Shown: positions 1 through 6,960 of the stretch, piece after piece | Position numbering within the stretch: position 1 is the stretch's first letter | How the letters are laid out: every line of letters begins with the position of its first letter | NCBI GenBank assembly: GCA_910576785.1 | Contig: CAJTJG010000027.1 | Coordinates: forward strand, 1 to 32,153 | Origin: an uncultured Duncaniella sp. | Lineage (GTDB): Bacteria; Bacteroidota; Bacteroidia; Bacteroidales; Muribaculaceae | DNA length: 32,153 bases | Direction of reading: 5' to 3' | Translations under genes and position numbers: made by a program | Notes under the pieces: generated by a model | Database searches by the model: none | What the model saw: only the letters and a program-made list of their open reading frames with translations | What the model was told of the DNA's origin: nothing

Positions 1-25
1 AGCCTTATGGCTAAGAAAACCTTTA

Positions 26-100
26 CCATGTTGGGCCGGCGTCCGTATTCACCGGCAAACATAGCGTCTTTTGTATCCTTCTGTCAATTAGGACACAGCC
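26..100 (-). repeat. Left copy of window-terminal inverted repeat
   Basis: This 75-bp segment is the reverse complement of the last 75 bases of the window (32079-32153) with three mismatches by eye (72/75). Read on the minus strand it starts GGCTGTGTC and carries the core GATACAAAAGACGCTATG. A shorter related copy lies at 23356-23402. The part farthest from the core contains CCGGCGTCC/GCCGG-type hairpin arms. It lies just downstream of the alpha-amylase gene and could act as that gene's terminator region. It is a dispersed intergenic repeat of unknown function; no transposase is seen with it. Confidence 0.85.
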
Positions 101-133
101 ACCTGTCAGCTATCATACAGGCGCTCGTTGGCT

Positions 134-1567
134 TCAATCCACGAATATCCTGTATTCCCCGGACGAGAGGCTTGAGGGCAGGATGGCGGGCGATTCGGTG
201 AAGTAGTCGAGGGTCTTGTCGGTCACGGCAGGAATTGTGTCGGTGAATGATACTTCCTCGGGTTTACCGCTGAGATTGACTATGACGGTGACCTTTGAAC
301 CGTCCACTTCACGTGAGAATGCGTAGACGTCTGGGCTTGTGGTAGGATACCTCACTATCGCACCTCCGTCCTCGCCTGCACGCAGGGCTTTCTGTGAATG
401 TTTGAGTGCGTTGAGTCTCTTGTAGAATTCGAAGTATTTGTTGCGTGGCTCCCACTCCGGCGCCTGATCCTTGGTGAAGAATTCGAGCGCGCGGTTCATG
501 CCGGTTTCCTGGCCGGTGTAGATCAGCGGCATGCCGGGTAGGGTGTAGGTGAGCACGGCAAAAGCGTCGGTGAGTGATCCGAGGCGGTCAAACTCCGTGC
601 CTTCCCATGAGTTCAAGTCATGGTTCGTCACCATGTTCATCATGTAGGTGTCGCGCGGATATGCTGCGGCCTGCGATGCCAGCAGCGAGTCGATATCGGA
701 TGCATGGCGCTCGGGAAATTCCCTGATGTTTCCCTCCTTGTCCTTGAACGTGTATTGTCCGGAGGTGGCGGCGATCTCGCTGAAAAGATCTTTCATCGGC
801 CAGTTGTAGGCCATGTCAAAGCCATTTTTCTGGAGTGCGGGCTCGCTTGCCTCGGCGAGCATGAAAAGGTCGGGTTTCACGGCCTGGAGCTGCGGGCGAG
901 TCTCGTCCCAGAAGTCAACGGGTACTTCCATGGCCACATCGCAGCGGAATCCGTCCACATCCGCTTCCGTCAGCCAGAATTTGAATGCGTCCACCATCGC
1001 GGCGCGCATCTCAGGGTTGGAGTAGTCAAACTTGTATACGTCGGTCCAGTCATAGGGGCCGAACATGTTGCCGAGTGAGTCCTTGGCATACCAGTCGGGG
1101 TGTTCGGTGACCCATGCGTTGTCACATCCCGAATGGTTGGGTACCCAGTCGAGTATCACTTTCATGCCCAGACCATGGGCCTTGCGCACCGTTTCCTTGA
1201 ATTCATCGAGTGTGCCGAACTCGGGGTTGAAGGCTTTGTAGTCCTTCACGGCATAGTAGCTTCCGAGTTTTCCCTTGCGGTTTTTCTCGCTGATCGGATA
1301 TACGGGCATGAACCACAGTATATCCACTCCGAGTTCCTTTAGCCGCGGAAGCTGGTCGGCGAAGGCTTTTATCGTGCCGGCATCGGTGAACTGGCGTACG
1401 TTCACCTCATAGATCACAGCGTCGCGTGACCATTCCGGATGATTGACTGTGGTGAATGTCGAATCTCGGTTTTCCGATCGGCAGTTTCCTTTCTTAGACG
1501 AGCCACATGATACGACAAGTACTGTGACAGCAGCTACTGCCAGTATGCCCAGAAAGAATCTTTTCAT
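134..1567 (-). CDS. GH13 alpha-amylase family lipoprotein
   Basis: This 477-residue protein belongs to glycoside hydrolase family 13, which cleaves alpha-1,4-glucans such as starch or malto-oligosaccharides. The start MKRFFLGILA leads to a lipobox ending in Cys21, so it is probably membrane-anchored in the envelope. All four conserved GH13 regions are visible: DWVPNHS (140-146), DGFRCDVA with the predicted nucleophile Asp210, LAEASEP with predicted acid/base Glu239, and TNHD with transition-state Asp317. The C-terminal ~90 residues look like the usual beta-sandwich domain. A good promoter lies 38 bp upstream. It is not beside susC/susD genes here, so it is not obviously part of a starch locus. 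Exact substrate is unknown; oligo-1,6-glucosidase or maltodextrin activity are alternatives. Confidence 0.92.
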   Translation of the reverse strand: MKRFFLGILAVAAVTVLVVSCGSSKKGNCRSENRDSTFTTVNHPEWSRDAVIYEVNVRQFTDAGTIKAFADQLPRLKELGVDILWFMPVYPISEKNRKGKLGSYYAVKDYKAFNPEFGTLDEFKETVRKAHGLGMKVILDWVPNHSGCDNAWVTEHPDWYAKDSLGNMFGPYDWTDVYKFDYSNPEMRAAMVDAFKFWLTEADVDGFRCDVAMEVPVDFWDETRPQLQAVKPDLFMLAEASEPALQKNGFDMAYNWPMKDLFSEIAATSGQYTFKDKEGNIREFPERHASDIDSLLASQAAAYPRDTYMMNMVTNHDLNSWEGTEFDRLGSLTDAFAVLTYTLPGMPLIYTGQETGMNRALEFFTKDQAPEWEPRNKYFEFYKRLNALKHSQKALRAGEDGGAIVRYPTTSPDVYAFSREVDGSKVTVIVNLSGKPEEVSFTDTIPAVTDKTLDYFTESPAILPSSLSSGEYRIFVD

Positions 1568-1604
1568 AACAGTTAAGTATTGAAATAGTGTGAATATGAC
1601 CGTG

Positions 1605-1636
1605 CGAAAATAGATATTTCCGGTCTAAACGCCAAA
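1605..1636 (-). promoter_or_regulatory. Bacteroidetes-type promoter of GH13 gene
   Basis: Read on the minus strand there is TTTG (1633-1636), a 20-nt spacer and TATTTTCG (1605-1612), a one-base variant of the TAnnTTTG -7 box. It sits 37 bp before the ATG at 1567. Confidence 0.5.
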
Positions 1637-1783
1637 TTTTCAAGGCAAAATCATTACAAAAAGTCGGATTAAAGCAATTTTTGGGTAAAATTTAACAAAA
1701 AAAGTGTTGAATTTTAGCCTTTGAGCACAGCCAATAGCCATTACAGGTACTTCAGACCGATATTTTGAGGGGTATCAAATTAT

Positions 1784-1810
1784 AAGAGGTTGTTATGAAA
1801 ACAACCTCTT
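1784..1810 (-). terminator. Hairpin downstream of peroxiredoxin gene
   Basis: Perfect 11-bp stem AAGAGGTTGTT/AACAACCTCTT with a 5-nt loop, 34 bp past the stop of the minus-strand peroxiredoxin gene. The following minus-strand sequence is AT-rich without a long T run, so termination strength is uncertain. Confidence 0.6.
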
Positions 1811-1844
1811 GTCATGATCTGTCCCTCCCGGATATGGATACAGT

Positions 1845-2297
1845 TCATCCGAGTATCTGAGCGGCGTGATCTTTTGTTTTGATCTGCTTGGGTGTGATGA
1901 CACGCTCCACGGTTCCATCGGGCGATATGATGAATGTGGTGCGGAATGTGCCCATGTATTTGCGGCCATACATCGACTTCTCACCCCATACACCGAACTC
2001 CTCCACCAGCTTGTGGTCCGTGTCGGCTATGAGTGGGAAAGGTAGTTGCTGTTTGGCTATGAATTTCTTGTGCGACTCGGCGGAGTCGACGCTAACGCCT
2101 ATCACCTGATAGCCCGCATCGAGCAGAGCCTGGTAGTTGTCCCTGAGATTGCATGCCTGGGCCGTGCATCCCGAGGTGGAGTCCTTGGGATAGAAATATA
2201 GCGCTATGGTGCGTCCGGGGTAGTCGCTGCGGCGCACTTCGTGGCCGTCCTGGTCGGTGCCCAGCAGGTCGGGGGCCTTCTGTCCTGTCTCAATCAT
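1845..2297 (-). CDS. bcp: Thioredoxin-dependent peroxiredoxin, Bcp/PrxQ type
   Basis: This 150-residue protein is a peroxiredoxin of the Bcp/PrxQ group, which reduces hydrogen and organic peroxides in the cytoplasm using thioredoxin. The motif YFYPKDSTSGCTAQACN places the peroxidatic Cys at 44 and the resolving Cys at 49, the spacing expected for atypical two-cysteine Bcp enzymes. The frame is open upstream to 2378, but those 27 residues lack family similarity and run into an intergenic hairpin; the start MIETGQKAPD at 2297 gives the usual family length. It lies downstream of the ROK kinase gene with a hairpin between, so it is probably transcribed separately. Confidence 0.93.
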   Translation of the reverse strand: MIETGQKAPDLLGTDQDGHEVRRSDYPGRTIALYFYPKDSTSGCTAQACNLRDNYQALLDAGYQVIGVSVDSAESHKKFIAKQQLPFPLIADTDHKLVEEFGVWGEKSMYGRKYMGTFRTTFIISPDGTVERVITPKQIKTKDHAAQILG

Positions 2298-2348
2298 AGT
2301 ATTGTTGTCTTGTTGATGTTGAAATGTATGATACAGAGGAATAAAAAT

Positions 2349-2397
2349 GGACGGATAAGGGATTCTGGGTTTAGTCACACTTGTCCTTTATCCGTCC
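2349..2397 (-). terminator. Terminator of ROK kinase gene
   Basis: Arms GGACGGATAAGGGA (2349-2362) and TCCTTTATCCGTCC (2384-2397) form a long stem. On the minus strand the stem is followed by a T-rich run (ATTTTTAT), fitting a Rho-independent terminator 47 bp past the kinase stop. Confidence 0.75.
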
Positions 2398-2444
2398 TTT
2401 TATGTACTTACATATGTATTACATTGCCATTACTTGCGATGCTC

Positions 2445-3419
2445 TTAGAGCTGGGCCTGGATGGGCTTGGCTTCCCAACCCAGTGCGCTGGCTCCGAGCA
2501 CGGCGGCATCGGCTTCCTTGAGTTCCGACAGGAGCACTTTCACCTTGCCCTTGAACTGTGGCATCATGTTGCGCTCCATCGACTCGCGCAGAGGGCGCAT
2601 GAGCAGATCGCCCGATTTGGCCAGACCACCGAAGAGGATGATGGCCTCAGGCGAGGAGAATACGGTGAAGTCGGCGAATGCCTCGCCGAGTATGTTGCCT
2701 GTGAACTCGAAAATCTCTTTTGCGAGTTTGTCGCCGGCCACAGCGGCGTCATATACATCCTTCGATGTTATCTCCTCTACGGGGATGCGGCGCAGCAGTG
2801 ACTCGTCATTGCGCACCTCGAGGAATTCCCTGGCAGTGCGGGCCACACCCGAAGCTGAGCAGTATGTCTCGAGACATCCTGTGCGTCCGCAGCCGCACAG
2901 ACGGCCGTTGTTGCGCTTCATGATCACGTGTCCGAGCTCACCGGCAAAACCGTCGTGGCCATATACGAGCTGGCCGTTGATCACAATGCCGGAGCCGACA
3001 CCGGTGCCGAGGGTGATCATGATGAAGTTCTTGAGTCCACGGGCGGCGCCGTAGGTCATCTCGCCGATGGCGGCGGCGTTGGCATCGTTGGTTATTGCCA
3101 CGGGTATGCCGAATTTCTCGCTAACCATCTGGGCCAGGGGCAGGGGAGTGGGCCAGGGTATGTTGACCAGACGCTCTATGGTTCCGGTGTAGAAGTTGGC
3201 GTTCGGAGCTCCGATACCTATGCCATGCACCTTGTCAATGGCATCGTTGGCCTCGAGCAGGCGCATCACGTTCTCATGGAGTTCATCGATATAGTCGTTT
3301 ACATCGGCATGCTTGAGGGTCTTGATAGAGGAGCTTGCTATGACTACGCCGCGGGCGTCGACAATACCGAAGACGGTGTTGGTACCGCCTATGTCGATAC
3401 CTACTACATAAGGTTTCAT
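2445..3419 (-). CDS. ROK family sugar kinase, probable glucokinase
   Basis: This 324-residue protein is a ROK (repressor, ORF, kinase) family member, most likely a cytoplasmic glucokinase phosphorylating glucose with ATP. It has the N-terminal phosphate-binding motif DIGGT (9-13), the catalytic Asp112 in TNDANAAA, and the ROK zinc site His164, Cys175, Cys177, Cys182 in the motif CGCGRTGCLE. There is no N-terminal helix-turn-helix, so it is a kinase rather than a NagC/Mlc-type repressor. Length matches bacterial ROK kinases. Fructokinase, N-acetylmannosamine kinase or allose kinase activity cannot be excluded from sequence alone. A -7-like box lies about 55 bp upstream and a terminator follows. 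Confidence 0.9.
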   Translation of the reverse strand: MKPYVVGIDIGGTNTVFGIVDARGVVIASSSIKTLKHADVNDYIDELHENVMRLLEANDAIDKVHGIGIGAPNANFYTGTIERLVNIPWPTPLPLAQMVSEKFGIPVAITNDANAAAIGEMTYGAARGLKNFIMITLGTGVGSGIVINGQLVYGHDGFAGELGHVIMKRNNGRLCGCGRTGCLETYCSASGVARTAREFLEVRNDESLLRRIPVEEITSKDVYDAAVAGDKLAKEIFEFTGNILGEAFADFTVFSSPEAIILFGGLAKSGDLLMRPLRESMERNMMPQFKGKVKVLLSELKEADAAVLGASALGWEAKPIQAQL

Positions 3420-3473
3420 GTTGTGGATTGTATTAAATAAAGTAAGATGTTTCCGTTTGTATGGAATTTCTCA

Positions 3474-3481
3474 CAAATATA
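3474..3481 (-). promoter_or_regulatory. Candidate -7 box for ROK kinase gene
   Basis: On the minus strand TATATTTG matches TAnnTTTG, 55 bp upstream of the ATG at 3419. No clear TTTG element is seen about 20 nt further upstream, so confidence is moderate. Confidence 0.4.
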
Positions 3482-3583
3482 CATCTTTTTCCGGCATTAT
3501 GCGCAATGCTTCGGCAGGTTTTCAATAATATTCAGCTGATTTTATTTTTATTTTGCATTGTCGCGCATGGCGGAAATAAGAAA

Positions 3584-3649
3584 AGGACAGAAGTGGAGAG
3601 GAGCATTTGATTGTCGGGCTGACAACTGATCCCCTCTTGCTTCTGTCCT
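3584..3649. terminator. Bidirectional hairpin after POT transporter
   Basis: Arms at 3584-3603 and 3631-3649 pair through AGGACAGAAG/CTTCTGTCCT and GAGAGGAG/CCCCTCT-type sequence. T runs flank both sides (TTTTTT on plus from 3651; TTTTCTT on minus). It lies 51 bp past the stop of the minus-strand POT gene and is a probable terminator. Confidence 0.7.
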
Positions 3650-3699
3650 GTTTTTTATCTGCGCAGGTGAGGTTTACTCTGCGCTGTGAAGAGCTGTTG

Positions 3700-5223
3700 T
3701 TACTTGGTCACACGCTCGAGCCATTTCACCATGCCGAACATGATGCCCATGGACACGAGGCACACTGCGAGGAATACAGCCCATGCCACCCAGATGGGAG
3801 CCTTGTTGTAGATCAGCGGGCCGATCCAGAGCAGCAGATTGCCCACGGCGGTGGCGCCCAGCCACAGGCCCTGGCAGAGACCCTGCATGTGCTTGGGTGC
3901 AACCTTGGATACGAACGACAGACCCAGAGGCGAGATGAAGAGCTCGGCCACGGTCATGAAGAAGTAGTAGAGTATGAGCACCCAGGGTCCGGAGAGGAGT
4001 CCGGCTTTGGCTGCCTCGCTCATGGAGCGGAACTCGGTTCCGGAGGGGTAACCCATGTAGAGCGAGTAGAGGGTCATGAAGAGGTAGGCTATACCGGCCA
4101 GACCCATACCGATGGCTATCTTGCGCGGAGTGGAGATCTCCTTGCCGGCCTTGGAGAGTGTGCTGAATAGGATGATGATGAGAGGTGTGAGGAATATCAC
4201 GAAGAAGGGGTTGACAGCCTGCCATATCTCGGGAGCTATGGTGGAGGTGTCCACGAAGTCGCGGGCGAAGAGCGACATGGATGTGCCGTTCTGGTGGAAT
4301 GAGAACCAGAAGAAGATGGCTATGCCGAGCACTGCGAAGAGGGCATACATGCGCTGCTTGATCTCGGTGGCCATGGCAGCCTTCTCCTCGGCGGTATATT
4401 TGCTCTCGACCACCTCTTCCTTGCGGGCGGGGTTGGGCAGACCGTTCTTTGTGAAGATGAAGATGGCGAGCGAGATGAGCATGGCGGCCACCGATGCTAT
4501 GAACGAGTAGTGGATACCGGTGTTGAATACGTCGAGATAGCGGCTGCAGAAGTCGGCTATCTGCTCCGAGCTCTGGTGTCCTACCTGTGTGGCCAGGGCG
4601 TAGAGATTGTTGATGTTCTCCTCAGCCATCGAGTCGGTGACGCTGAGGTATTCATGACACATGGCGGGGAAGCTCGCGTTGTAGCTCATGCCGTTGACGT
4701 TGAGCCACCAGCTGCGGAGCATGGGGGCCACGAAGGGAGCGGCCACACCGCCGATGTTGATGAATACGTAGAATATCTGGAAGCCGGAGTCGCGCTGCGA
4801 GCTGTATTTGGGATTGTCGTACAGCTGGCCCACTATGGCCTGGAGATTGCCTTTGAAGAGGCCGTTGCCGAAGGCGATGAGGAAGAGCGCGAAGCATGTG
4901 AGGGTGAGGAGCCATGTGGTATTGCCAGACGTGGCGAGGATGGGCACGGAGAGTACTACGTAGCCCATGGTCATCACCATGAGTCCCGAGATGATGGTGC
5001 CCTTGTAATTCTGGGTCTTGTCGGCGATATATCCGCCCACAAGGCTGAGCACGTAGATGCCCGCGTAGAAGAAGGAATAGATGAGGGTACTTGTCTCTTC
5101 GTTAAGACCGAACTTGGAGCACAGGAACAGCACGAGGACGGCATTCATGATATAGTATCCGAAACGCTCGCCCATGTTGCTCAACGCCGCCGGAATGAGA
5201 CCTTTGGGATGATTCTTGAACAT
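3700..5223 (-). CDS. POT/PTR family peptide MFS transporter
   Basis: This 507-residue inner-membrane protein belongs to the proton-dependent oligopeptide transporter family, importing di- and tripeptides. The first helix carries GERFGYY (Glu19, Arg20, Tyr23, Tyr24), matching the ExxERFxYY signature, and the protein has about 12-14 hydrophobic helices ending WLERVTK. The first Glu of the signature, which takes part in proton coupling in characterised POT proteins, is Asn16 here. Length is normal. The ATG at 5223 is 43 bp from a well-formed promoter that is back-to-back with the promoter of the next gene. Substrate range cannot be read from the sequence. Confidence 0.92.
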   Translation of the reverse strand: MFKNHPKGLIPAALSNMGERFGYYIMNAVLVLFLCSKFGLNEETSTLIYSFFYAGIYVLSLVGGYIADKTQNYKGTIISGLMVMTMGYVVLSVPILATSGNTTWLLTLTCFALFLIAFGNGLFKGNLQAIVGQLYDNPKYSSQRDSGFQIFYVFINIGGVAAPFVAPMLRSWWLNVNGMSYNASFPAMCHEYLSVTDSMAEENINNLYALATQVGHQSSEQIADFCSRYLDVFNTGIHYSFIASVAAMLISLAIFIFTKNGLPNPARKEEVVESKYTAEEKAAMATEIKQRMYALFAVLGIAIFFWFSFHQNGTSMSLFARDFVDTSTIAPEIWQAVNPFFVIFLTPLIIILFSTLSKAGKEISTPRKIAIGMGLAGIAYLFMTLYSLYMGYPSGTEFRSMSEAAKAGLLSGPWVLILYYFFMTVAELFISPLGLSFVSKVAPKHMQGLCQGLWLGATAVGNLLLWIGPLIYNKAPIWVAWAVFLAVCLVSMGIMFGMVKWLERVTK

Positions 5224-5265
5224 AGAGTGTCAGTGGTAAATGATGGGTTTGGAATGAATGATGTG

Positions 5266-5297
5266 CAAAGATATGAAAATTTTCCGAACTTTGACAA
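5266..5297 (-). promoter_or_regulatory. Promoter of POT transporter gene
   Basis: On the minus strand TTG (5295-5297), a 21-nt spacer and TATCTTTG (5266-5273) match the Bacteroidetes housekeeping promoter. It gives a short leader to the ATG at 5223. Confidence 0.7.
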
Positions 5298-5320
5298 GCG
5301 CCGGGGCGCAAGGTGGATTA

Positions 5321-5353
5321 TTTTGTATTTATGTGGCGGTTTTTGTAATTTTG
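5321..5353 (+). promoter_or_regulatory. Promoter of YczE-like gene
   Basis: TTTTG (5321-5325), a 20-nt spacer and TAATTTTG (5346-5353), followed by CAC, is a near-perfect Bacteroidetes promoter for the gene starting at 5415. It is divergent from the POT promoter 23 bp away. Confidence 0.75.
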
Positions 5354-5414
5354 CACCCGGAAAAACGCAGGCGTGAGCCCCGTATATTATCCGATATAGA
5401 TATAATTTGCAGGT

Positions 5415-6068
5415 ATGAAAGAAATTATCAAGCGTTATGCAGTCTTTACGCTGGGACTGTTTTTTCTGTCAATGGGTATAGTCCTGATCATCAATTCTTC
5501 TCTCGGCGCCACTCCTATCTCCAGTGTCAACTATGTGGTGAGCCTCCACACGCCGCTCTCGCTCGGCACCTGTACATTCATCATCAACATGCTTCTCATC
5601 ATCGGCCAGTTCTGGCTGATACGCGGACGGCGCACACGCAAGGACACGTATGAGATATTGCTTCAGATTCCGTTCTCGTTTATCTTTTCGGCCTTCATCG
5701 ATCTCAACATGGCGCTGATATCAGGGCTGCGCCCGTCGGGCTACATGATGGCCATGGGGCTGTTGCTGTTGGGCTGTGTGGTGCAGGCCGTGGGCGTGGT
5801 GCTCGAGATAAAGCCACGCGTAGCCATGATGAGCGCCGAGGCGTTTGTCAAGTATGCTTCCGAGCGTTACAACAAGGAATTCGGACGGTTCAAGGTGGGG
5901 TTCGACATATCGCTCGTCACCATGGCTGTCATCATATCTCTGTGTCTGTCAGGTACGGTCGAGGGTGTCCGTGAGGGATCGGTCATCGCCGCTTCGATCA
6001 CAGGATTCATAGTCACATTCCTGAGTACACGTATCATGACGCGGCGCAATCTGCACCGTTTCATCTGA
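5415..6068 (+). CDS. YczE/YitT-like integral membrane protein
   Basis: This 217-residue protein resembles the YczE/YyaS/YitT (DUF6198) group of integral membrane proteins, whose biochemical function is poorly defined. It has about five hydrophobic helices, including MKEIIKRYAVFTLGLFFLSM at the N-terminus, and the segment VVLEIKPRVAMMSAEAFVKY, which is typical of the group. The C-terminus is basic (RIMTRRNLHRF). It is a single-gene unit behind its own promoter, divergent from the POT transporter. Its original downstream terminator hairpin has been split by the AT-rich element that follows. Confidence 0.75.
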   Translation: MKEIIKRYAVFTLGLFFLSMGIVLIINSSLGATPISSVNYVVSLHTPLSLGTCTFIINMLLIIGQFWLIRGRRTRKDTYEILLQIPFSFIFSAFIDLNMALISGLRPSGYMMAMGLLLLGCVVQAVGVVLEIKPRVAMMSAEAFVKYASERYNKEFGRFKVGFDISLVTMAVIISLCLSGTVEGVREGSVIAASITGFIVTFLSTRIMTRRNLHRFI

Positions 6069-6119
6069 CTCCGGCAGGAGGATACAGAAGCTTGAGAAAG
6101 GACATAAGGGACAAGGATT
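6067..6119 (+). repeat. Left half of split intergenic hairpin
   Basis: GACTCCG (6067-6073), GATACAG (6081-6087) and a 24-bp arm (6096-6119) are each perfectly complementary to CGGAGTC (11016-11022), CTGTATC (10993-10999) and 10960-10983. The two halves are now 4.8 kb apart. Rejoining them would give one long hairpin followed by T7, i.e. a terminator for the YczE-like gene. Confidence 0.85.
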
Positions 6120-6135
6120 GATTGTCGTACTGATG

Positions 6136-6150
6136 ATTAAAAATCCTTGT
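6136..6150 (+). repeat. Left direct repeat of element (attL-like core)
   Basis: ATTAAAAATCCTTGT is repeated exactly at 10954-10968 in the same orientation. It is the point where flanking hairpin sequence gives way to element sequence. Confidence 0.75.
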
Positions 6151-6176
6151 GTCCCCGGTTTGATTCCTGGTGGCGC
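6137..6176 (+). other. tRNA 3'-half-like fragment at element end
   Basis: The sequence CCCGGTTTGATTCCTGG resembles a T-arm (one mismatched stem pair, and T in place of the usual C in the TTC loop position), followed by TGGCGCCA, which would fit a 3' acceptor strand plus discriminator. No matching 5' half (GGCGCCA start) is seen upstream. This is what a tyrosine-integrase element carries when its normal target is a tRNA gene. Which tRNA is not clear, and a chance resemblance cannot be excluded. Confidence 0.45.
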
Positions 6177-6295
6177 CACAAATTAAAATCATGAAAATCA
6201 GATAGTTAGATAAATTTTGACTCTCTTTTCTATGCTCAAAAGTGGTGATGAGACATTCTGAAAGCATCATTGTTTTCTACAATGTTTTACCCAAA

Positions 6296-6472
6296 ATGAC
6301 AACAGTAGAAGTGGTTTGCTACAAATACAAACCATTAAGGAACGGAGAGTTACCCTTAAAGATTAGGGTGACTAAGGACAGGAAAGTCCGATATGTAAGT
6401 CTTGGTGTTTCTACTAAACTAGAGCATTGGGACTTCAAAAAGAACCAGCCAAAGCATGACCTACTACAATGA
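6296..6472 (+). pseudogene. Tyrosine integrase, N-terminal stub
   Basis: The 58 residues from MTTVEVVCYKYKPLRNGELP match the arm-type DNA-binding domain at the start of Bacteroidetes tyrosine integrases (pattern: xLPLKIRVTKDRKVRYVSLGVS, then WDFKKNQPK). Such integrases are usually about 400 residues; here the frame stops after the arm domain, and the core-binding and catalytic domains are missing. A frame open from 6242 adds 18 residues with no family resemblance. The next open frame is the tail of a different gene, so a deletion has probably joined two gene ends. Confidence 0.7.
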
Positions 6473-6662
6473 CGAGCATTTCTCTGTACCACAAGGCAGT
6501 AGGGAAATCAATATATGGAATGTCTATAATCTCTTGACCGGAGCCAATAAGTCTTCCTATATTGACAACTTCCTTGACAGAAGCCTAAATGCCACTCAAT
6601 TTGCAGAGGGTCTTAACAAGGCTTTATACGGAGATAGTGAATATTCATGGTTCTTGAAATAA
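6456..6662 (+). pseudogene. DUF3871-like protein, C-terminal remnant
   Basis: The frame reads YYNDEHFSVPQG, then INIWNVYNLLTGANKSSYID, then a tail ending EYSWFLK. From memory this matches the C-terminus of DUF3871 proteins, which are common in Bacteroidetes mobile elements next to integrase genes and are normally over 300 residues. Only about 68 residues remain and they overlap the end of the integrase stub in another frame. The ATG at 6456 is probably not a true start. Family assignment is by recognition of the TGANKSSYID block and should be confirmed by profile search. Confidence 0.55.
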
Positions 6663-6748
6663 TCTGTGGAATAGTCGGAGTAGTCTGGAATATATGTATT
6701 ATTTGCAAGCTGCTACGACTAATCCTTAAACAACTGAGTGACAACTGA
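6647..6748 (+). CDS. Possible 33-residue membrane peptide
   Basis: An ATG inside the end of the DUF3871-like remnant opens a 33-codon frame. The product has one long hydrophobic segment (IICGIVGVVWNICIICKLL) and a basic C-terminal half. Overlapping start and single transmembrane helix fit a small element-borne membrane protein, but the length is short enough for chance. Confidence 0.3.
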   Translation: MVLEIICGIVGVVWNICIICKLLRLILKQLSDN

Positions 6749-6777
6749 GATATATGGAGCCATGATATATTATAATA

Positions 6778-6960
6778 ATGGACTTCTCTAATGGAGAACT
6801 GCTTATAATAAAGCTGACAGACCAAGAGTTAAGAGCATCAGAAGAATATGAAGACTTTTCTGACTTTCTATCTACCCATGAGGACAAGTATGGCTTTAGA
6901 GTGAGAGACAGCCTCTATATGACTGTAGAGACTCGATCTGAGAGAAGCTACAATATGTAA
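6778..6960 (+). CDS. Hypothetical 60-residue acidic protein
   Basis: This frame encodes a small, soluble, acidic protein (MDFSNGELLIIKLTDQELRA at the N-terminus; several EE/ED pairs). No family is recognised and no signal or membrane segment is visible. It is followed by a palindrome (6972-7005) that could end transcription. It lies between the integrase/DUF3871 remnants and the regulatory stretch, so it may be a surviving element accessory gene. Confidence 0.4.
   Translation: MDFSNGELLIIKLTDQELRASEEYEDFSDFLSTHEDKYGFRVRDSLYMTVETRSERSYNM

Noticed and set aside
7..201. 64-codon plus-strand open frame at the left end
   Set aside because: It runs across the dispersed repeat and into the end of the GH13 gene on the other strand; the translation has no family resemblance.
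1845..2378. Longer 177-residue form of the peroxiredoxin
   Set aside because: The extra 27 residues come from the terminator hairpin region of the kinase gene; the internal start gives Cys44/Cys49 as in the family.
4510..5376. 288-codon plus-strand frame opposite the POT gene
   Set aside because: Rich in Glu/His/Gly/Val with no domain; the POT signature on the minus strand is clear.
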